Shown here: piece after piece, positions 58,557 through 64,000 of the stretch
Position numbering within the stretch: position 1 is the first letter of the stretch
How the letters are laid out: every line of letters begins with the position of its first letter
NCBI GenBank assembly: GCA_026214975.1
Contig: CM047817.1
Location: 93,042,773 to 93,106,772 of the forward strand
DNA: 64,000 nucleotides
Origin: Gentiana macrophylla
Lineage: Eukaryota > Streptophyta > Magnoliopsida > Gentianales > Gentianaceae
Direction of reading: 5' to 3'
Notes under the pieces: model-generated
What the model was told of the DNA's origin: nothing
What the model saw: the letters and a program-made list of their open reading frames with translations, nothing else
Database searches by the model: none
Program-made: the position numbers and the translations under genes

Positions 58557-58593
58557 CTTGCTCGGGGACGCAGCAAGGTTTAAGTGTGGGGAG
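58557..58593 (+). other. Hairpin-G-tract motif, copy 5 (LARD1 polypurine tract)
   Basis: Stem CTTGCT/AGCAAG (58557-58562, 58572-58577) around loop CGGGGACGC, followed by GTTTAAGTGTGGGGAG, which ends one base before the 3' LTR and so serves as the polypurine primer. Confidence 0.88.
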
Positions 58594-58594
58594 T

Positions 58595-60381
58595 TGTTAA
58601 GGGTGATTTTATACGTTTTATAAGGATATATTTTATATCAATATTCCCATATGTGGATGTTTTTCATAGAAATCGAGCTTTATATTGAAATATTGAGCAA
58701 GTGATGTTTTTAATGGGTTAGTTGCAAACTTGTATGATTTATGTGTAAAATTGATGGTTTTATATTGATTTGGAAGATACTACATTTTGCAATATGTTTG
58801 ATGACTTGTAGGTACACAATTCTGGCTTGGAAAAGGATTTAGAAGGTGTCAAAATCGGATTTGAAGTGAAGGAAAGAGATAAAGAAAGAAAAATTAGCTT
58901 TAGAAGACCAAAGCGGTGTTTACTTTGTTGGATTCCGAGTAGTGACGACCTTGCAACGCAGTTCTTGATATGATAACAACCGATTTGACTCTGGACCTCA
59001 AGAGAGTTGTAGGTCTTGAAGAGAGGATTCTACAGGATTTTTAATCACTCCATTCCGACTTACGAGGCCCGAGATATGAGCGTTACAAGTTTGGATCTTT
59101 GTTGTTGAAAATAGTGAACGGGCGTCCGGCACCTTTACATCAGTAGCAACCGACTTGATTTTTCTATAAAAGCGGCTGCGATTCCAACCCTAATTACATC
59201 AGATTTTTCATACGAAAATTATACAGACAGCAGCCGCTTTTTGGGAGCTTTCAAGGCCGATCACCCGAGCCTTGTGCTCGGGTGATCGGGGTTAGATTAG
59301 GTCTTTTATTTTGTTCTTTTTCCTTCTTGTTCGAGCATGATGAAGGCTTGAAGCTTTCATCCATGGAGCAGCCATGTAATCCTTTTCTCGCAAACACTTT
59401 GATTCCTTTCTATGGATATTTTGTAAGTTTTATTTATAATTGTTTCTTTTTCTATGTTCAATTGTATCTTGCAATATAAATCGGAAGATGATTGCATGAT
59501 TTGATGCTACCGTATGACGGAAGTCGGTGTAGTTTAGATCACCATAGGAAAGAGTAGATCTTTAATCTATACATAACGGAAGTTCGTAGGTTAAATATCT
59601 AGATTTACGAGAGGATCACAATTTGATTAATTCGATGCAAGATTATCTTAGATTGGAATTGAGGATATCACCGTACCGGAAAGATAGGATTTTTCATGTG
59701 TTTAATTCATTATGTTGTTCTTGTTCTCTTTCATGTTTTTATGCCGCATGTTAATCGAATTTAGATAACGGAAGTTAATAGATTCATTAGATTATCGTGA
59801 GGGAGATTGACAATAATTATTCCAACAAACGGAAGTTGAGGGATAATGTTGTTAGGTTAGGATTCAATCCATATCTTTGATTTGTATCGATATTAGTTAA
59901 GACCGGAAGGTAAACTAATTAATGGCGTGATAAATCGGAAGAGGAAACGCTTCATTAGAAAAGATAATAATCCAAGATAACTAATGAATGAATGTTTGTC
60001 TATCTTGTTGATTTCGGTGGGGTGATGGTTGTTGGGAATAGGTTGATCATGGTTTGTTTATGTTTGTTCAGTTATTAGTTAGTTTTCTTTGTTTTTCGTA
60101 GATGTAGTTTTATTTATTTTGTCCGCAACTATATTTCCTGGCTTTGGATTAACAATCCTCCGTCCAGTTATTTTTCTGTTTTAGTTTAGGTTTAGGTTTA
60201 GTTAATAAAGAAGAATTAATTAAATTAGATTCAACATCCCAATTCCCTGAGGATCGATACCCGTACTTATCCAACTTTACTAGCAACTACCCGGTATTCG
60301 GCCGGTTAGGAGGTAGTTTTGCATGGTAGTATAGGTTTTATAAATTTTCTTTTGTTTTAATGATGCAAAATCTCCCCAACA
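58595..60381 (+). repeat. LARD1 3' LTR
   Basis: Starts TGTTAAGGGTG, TATAAAA at 59165-59171, GC-rich hairpin 59257-59289, CGGAAG stem-loop array 59470-59957, ends CCCCAACA. Compared with the 5' LTR it has one rather than two ACGGGCGTCC units (20 bp shorter there) and a few substitutions. Confidence 0.95.
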
Positions 60382-60594
60382 ATTGTTGTTGTTGTAATTG
60401 GGGGGCGGCTGTTGTGGTTGACCCCGCCAAGTAGACTGTTGCGGCTGTGAATTTGACCACTGAGAGTTGGAGTGCTGCGGCTGATTTTGATGCGGCCTAG
60501 ATTGCTGATAATGGCGGTTGGGCTGTGATGATGGCCGGTACGCTGCATTGGCGGTGGCTGGAGCAAAGCCCGGCGGTGGCGTAACCGATTTAGT
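60382..60594 (-). pseudogene. Ale copia Gag, Gln/Asn-rich part
   Basis: The minus strand reads VTPPPGFAPATANAAYRPSS followed by a glutamine-, asparagine- and serine-rich stretch ending PPPNYNNNN at the LARD1 insertion point, where it joins 53901. This is the low-complexity linker before the Gag zinc knuckle. It is cut on its N-terminal side by element X near 60595. Confidence 0.8.
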
Positions 60595-62022
60595 GATGGA
60601 GTCAACTTTACTGTACTTTGGTGTGCAGTTTAACCCCCGTTTATCACCGTATTGGCATGTTTTGGGTAGATATAGGCCGTTTCGAGAGTATAATCGAGAA
60701 TTATATACACGGGGAGTCAAACTGTCATATCGATGGTAAACTCCGCCTTTTTAGCGATATTTCACTCTTTTTAGAGTGCTTTTGTCTTGCGGAATTATGC
60801 GTGGTGTTTGTTTGTCTATGTTATTGCAGGGCTTAGGTGACTCGAGGACCCGAAAGGTGATGTTTTGGACTATGAGACGTGATCGTGGCCCGAATGTAGC
60901 ATAAAAAGTGAAGAAAAGCCAATTTTGGGATGAGGACAAGCCAGACAGGTGTTTGATATACCTCAGACGGGCGTCTGAGGGAAGGCCACATCCGACGGGC
61001 GTTTGCTCATTCCAGACGGGCGTCCACAGCATTGGCACTCATTCAGAAAGTTATGTTTTTGGCTAGACGGGTGTCCAAAAGACCCCCAGACGGGCGTTTG
61101 GGTAGGCTCAGCCCGATTCACGAAGCTCATTTAACACAGACGGTCGTCCAGGTTTACTGACGAGCATCCAGGGGTCGAAAAGCCTCAAGTCATAAGTTAC
61201 CAGACGGGCGTCCAAAGGAATGCGAACGCCCGTCCAATGAAGACGAAGCCCTAATATCTTCATATTTTCCAGCGGACGGGCGTCGACATGGACCAGGCAG
61301 GCGTCCGGGACCGGCAAGAAGCAGATTTCGACCTAATCTATAAATACGTTGACTCATTCAGCCCCTACTCATGTTTTGCCGACTTTAGACTTTTCTTAGG
61401 CGATTTAGGGGCGATTTTAGCATAGATTAAACACCCTTTGATCCCTTGATTCCCTAGATAATTTCCTTTGATTCTACACATCTTTCATAGCTTAGTTTTG
61501 CATTACAAGATCAAAGATTCAACTTTTTGGGTACAACTGTTTGTTCATACTTTCTGGATCATATTTTCAGCAGTTATATGGTAATGATGTTTCTTTTATT
61601 TATTGCTTTTATTTCAATTTCCATTCTTTATTCTGTTATTACATTATTTTGAGTAGCTAAATTCATGTGTAGTCGAATTATGTGAAAGCGAGCGAAAACC
61701 CTAAGGGGGATGAGATAGGGAGTTGTGTAGTGCGTAAATTATTGTTTAAACGATTAATCCACGTCCTAAAACTTGTTTTAACGTCTTTGAATTAGATTGA
61801 TCACCTAGTTCACTGTCACACACATCAAACTTATAGATGTATTTTGCGGTGAGATGTGGGATAAGGGGTTTTAGGATCGTTGCGTAGATTCGGCCTAGTT
61901 GTTAGGTCCGACCCCAATACAAAGGTTTGTCATCGTTGTTCTAGCGACTCTAGAGCTTAATCATGTTAGGTTAATCGGTTTTCTAAAGGGAGAATTAATT
62001 AACTGCACATAGGGTGGTTAGA
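60595..62022 (+). repeat. Element X: LTR of a further retrotransposon, interrupted by SIRE-2
   Basis: It starts where Ale similarity stops (TGATGGAGTCAAC). There is no coding content. It has eleven or so GACGGGCGTCC-like words in both orientations (60965-61310) and TATAAATA at 61339-61346, then a U5-like stretch to 62022, where a minus-strand SIRE LTR begins. The right end and its partner LTR lie beyond the window. The motif cluster relates it to LARD1. Left boundary is a best estimate. Confidence 0.6.
60965..61310. repeat. GACGGGCGTC near-palindrome cluster in element X
   Basis: The CGT (or variant) of successive copies falls at 60972, 61000, 61021, 61072, 61095, 61145, 61165, 61209, 61231, 61281 and 61302. 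Neighbours are often 20-23 bp apart, mostly as pairs. Confidence 0.85.
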
Positions 62023-63440
62023 TGTTGGTCCCAGAGAAGGGTGAAACTATAGTCAGAGGGGGGGGGGGGTGAATGACTATAGTGGAGTTTCAAAAACTTT
62101 TCTTTTGTTTAAAAGCTTTTGGGCAGCGGATAAGTCCCTTCTTACTATATTGTTTTCAAATCTGTTTAGACAGTCACATATGTAAATTTTGATGTATGGA
62201 AATTAAATGAATGCTGTAAAGTAAATTGCAGAAATTAAATTGACACAAGGCTTATAGTGGTTCAGGTGGTGTAATCCCTTAATCCACTCTTCTCTGTGAT
62301 GATTGGAGGAATTCACTATTGTTTTCACCGATACAATAGTATGATTGTCCTTGGCTTCCCAAGCTTCACAATCTACAAGACTATCACTCCTTGACTCGCA
62401 ATGCGGCTTCAAGTGATTGATCTTCCCTTTGTCGCTCCTTAAGATCAAGATCCTTCAACGGCTATCACAGATTCAACTCCTTCTCGATTGCCTCCGATTC
62501 GATTTGCTTCAGATTTGATGTGAATGTGATTCACACACTTGCTTGATCAATCTCAGTTCTGAGTATGACTTTGTAGTTCTGATATTTGAGTTGATCACTA
62601 GATGTATCCTTGTAAGTTCAGAGAGAGGGCTTTTCAAATTGACAGAGTTTCTGCTTGATTTTTTCTTTTTCAATCGTTGTTTGTTTTTCTGTCAATGCCT
62701 TCTATTTATAGCCTTGAGTAACTTTGGTTTTGAAATTCCGTCCGTTGGCTATATTAATGAGGAATAATCCTTGATTTTATTCTTGATTCCCCTTAATTGT
62801 ATTCTCCTTGATTTCGTTGATCGGATTCTTTCTTCAAACGTATAATGAAAACCCGTCCTTGATTGATCCTCTATTGATTGTGCATTTAATGCATGATCTT
62901 CTGTATCTTCAACATATATCAAATCTGATCTGGTAAGTGTTACTTCGCCGTTTTTAGAACGGTCGAGTGAGCCTTCTGACTTAGCCGTTAGTTCTTTCTT
63001 CGCTGTTTTGTTTTCACTTTGCCGAAGGTCAGTCTACTCAGCCGATTCACTGTTTCCTTCTTTGTTCTAGTATTAGGAGAGTCTTTGTACTTCACTGATC
63101 CTTGATTTGGGTGAGACCAGTGTACACCATATTTGAACATTGAGTTTCATCACTTGAAAACATAACTTAGACTTATCCAAGGTCATCACAGACTTCCTTG
63201 GTTATAAGTCAGACCATAATGTCTTCATTACTTCTCTGCTGGTGCTTTGCTGGCTTCACTTTGCCGAATATATGTTTTTGCTTTGCCGTCCTACCAACTA
63301 GTACAATACTTGTCTGACTCAACTTATACAACATGTTAGACTCTAAGTAAAGACTTATACAGAGAGTTCTAACTTATTTCAAAGCTTGTTGTAATGTACT
63401 AGTATGGCCATCATCAAAACATAATAAAATGTTCCTAACA
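62023..63440 (-). repeat. SIRE-2 3' LTR (1,418 bp)
   Basis: Plus-strand ends TGTTGGTCCC and GTTCCTAACA. The minus-strand TATAAATA is at 62703-62710. A G run of about a dozen near 62058-62070 corresponds to the C-rich tract of the SIRE-1 LTRs. Confidence 0.9.
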
Positions 63441-63589
63441 ATTTCCCCTTTTTGATGATGCCAAAACCCTCATAAGCCCTGAACATAAGTAATCAACATT
63501 TTTCATAATAAACAACTGAATAAAAACTTTAGCAATTTTATTCATCCATCATAGGGTAATAAGTTCTAAGACTTTATTCAAGTGTTACA

Positions 63590-64000
63590 AACTATATTTT
63601 GCTCAATTCAGCCTTGTACCTTTTGAATTTTGTAGTCGAACCTCTTCCATGTCTTTCCAATCAATTTGAAACTTCCACTTCCAAGAAGCCAAAGTGTGTA
63701 TTCAGATACACCTTGGAAAACTCTTTTGGCAAAAAGTCTGTTGAAATCAGGCATGGTCTCATTTGCCTTAGGTTCTCCAAAATATTTTTCAAGTCTTTCC
63801 TAGCCTCAAAGAATATGTGAATCTGCAAACTTGAGACATTTGTAGAGACTCCACTATTTCTGTTTCTCCATTCTCCCATAGGATTGAAGAATTTTGCCAT
63901 ATATTTGAAATCTTTTGTTGTTGGTTGCAAGTCTTTCGGTCCTTTTGCATATAGTGGTATGGTGAGCTTGGTTTGTTGTGGTTTGTTTGAGAAGTGCAAA
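63590..64000 (-). pseudogene. SIRE-2 accessory protein, C-terminal part, partial
   Basis: 112 residues are open to the window edge (IPLYAKGPKDLQ, YMAKFFNPMGEW), matching the SIRE-1 accessory frame at 51130-51230. The frame changes near 63661; similarity continues to about 63600. No recognisable domain. Its presence in two separate copies shows the frame belongs to the family. Confidence 0.65.

Larger units (their letters stand above)
53902..60381 (+). mobile_element. LARD1: complete non-coding LTR element with tRNA-Asp primer site and stem-loop arrays
   Basis: LTRs of 1,799 bp (53902-55700) and 1,787 bp (58595-60381) flank 2.9 kb of internal DNA, with target duplication ATTGT on both sides (53897-53901, 60382-60386). 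No gag or pol is present. The primer site TGGCGCCGTTGCCGGGGA is identical to that of the Tat/Athila element at 4160, so it is likely mobilised by Tat/Athila proteins in trans. The LTRs are very similar by eye, so insertion is recent. The transcript region is rich in stem-loops with conserved loops, listed separately. It interrupts the glutamine/asparagine-rich part of the Ale gag. Confidence 0.93.
38303..60594 (-). mobile_element. Ale/Retrofit-type copia element, minus strand, split by SIRE-1 and LARD1
   Basis: Coding pieces at 60594-60382 (gag), 53901-53074 (gag end, protease, integrase start) and 40981-38442 (integrase, RT, RNase H) join exactly when SIRE-1 and LARD1 with one copy of their target duplications are removed. 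The 148-bp 3' LTR and the sequence signatures fit the Ale (Retrofit) lineage. The 5' end is cut by element X near 60595. Confidence 0.85.
62023..64000 (-). mobile_element. SIRE-2: second copy of the SIRE-1 family, 3' end, minus strand
   Basis: The 3' LTR (62023-63440) and polypurine tract (63441-63456) are followed by the conserved C-terminus of the accessory frame (63661-63999), then the window ends. It is inserted in element X after TTAGA. Similarity to SIRE-1 at 51120-53073 is evident in both LTR and coding part. Confidence 0.88.

Noticed and set aside
19567..58593. G-quadruplex interpretation of the AAGTGTGGGGGAG motifs
   Set aside because: Each has only one long G-run, too few for an intramolecular quadruplex; the polypurine role next to LTRs explains two of them better.
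60595..61038. Short open frames at the left end of element X
   Set aside because: They span the junction of Ale gag and LTR sequence and have no continuity as proteins.

Overview
The window is plant nuclear DNA, most likely from an asterid eudicot. The evidence is one intact intronless disease-resistance gene of the potato R1 type (long N-terminal extension, NB-ARC, LRR) at 13997-17683, set in nested LTR retrotransposons with plant-type tRNA-Asp and tRNA-iMet primer sites. Species cannot be read from the sequence. Apart from the NLR gene no intact host gene is visible; nearly all other coding sequence is broken retroelement gag/pol.

Left block (1-12671). A Tat/Athila-type Ty3 element on the minus strand (RT, protease, gag, primer site, about 3.7 kb 5' LTR; 1-7918) cuts into the gag of a Sirevirus-like copia element, also minus (gag, primer site, 5' LTR; 7919-10866). 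That element abuts an older LTR fragment (10867-12671). Host block (12672-about 19480): microsatellite, minisatellite and W-boxes upstream of the NLR gene, the gene, then a MULE-type MITE with a 9-bp target duplication (18437-18925).

Right block (about 19480-64000). An Athila-like 3' remnant is split by a Tork-type copia element (21702-35866). That element is split by an 8.95-kb non-coding LARD (called LARD2, 24745-33694). A LINE fragment follows (about 36110-38302), then an Ale-type copia element on the minus strand beginning with a 148-bp LTR (38303). The Ale element is interrupted by a 12.1-kb Sirevirus-like element (SIRE-1, 40982-53073), a 6.5-kb non-coding element (called LARD1, 53902-60381), and a further LTR (element X, from about 60595). 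Element X is itself cut by a second, minus-strand copy of the SIRE-1 family (62023-64000, running off the window). Target-site duplications seen directly are CATG(A/G), GTGAC, CAGGT and ATTGT; each restores the interrupted sequence.

The most unusual content is in the non-coding elements. LARD1 carries arrays of stem-loops in which the stems differ in sequence but stay complementary while the loops are conserved: at least eight with a CGGAA(G/A) loop core in each LTR, six with a loop like AACTGTCGGTTTTCCGTAT, and two with the loop TATCACGAA. A hairpin followed by AAGTGTGGGGGAG occurs five times in two unrelated elements, twice directly against a 3' LTR. Three element families also carry different CpG-rich near-palindromes spaced 20-23 bp apart. 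These look like a conserved structural layer in elements that encode no protein.
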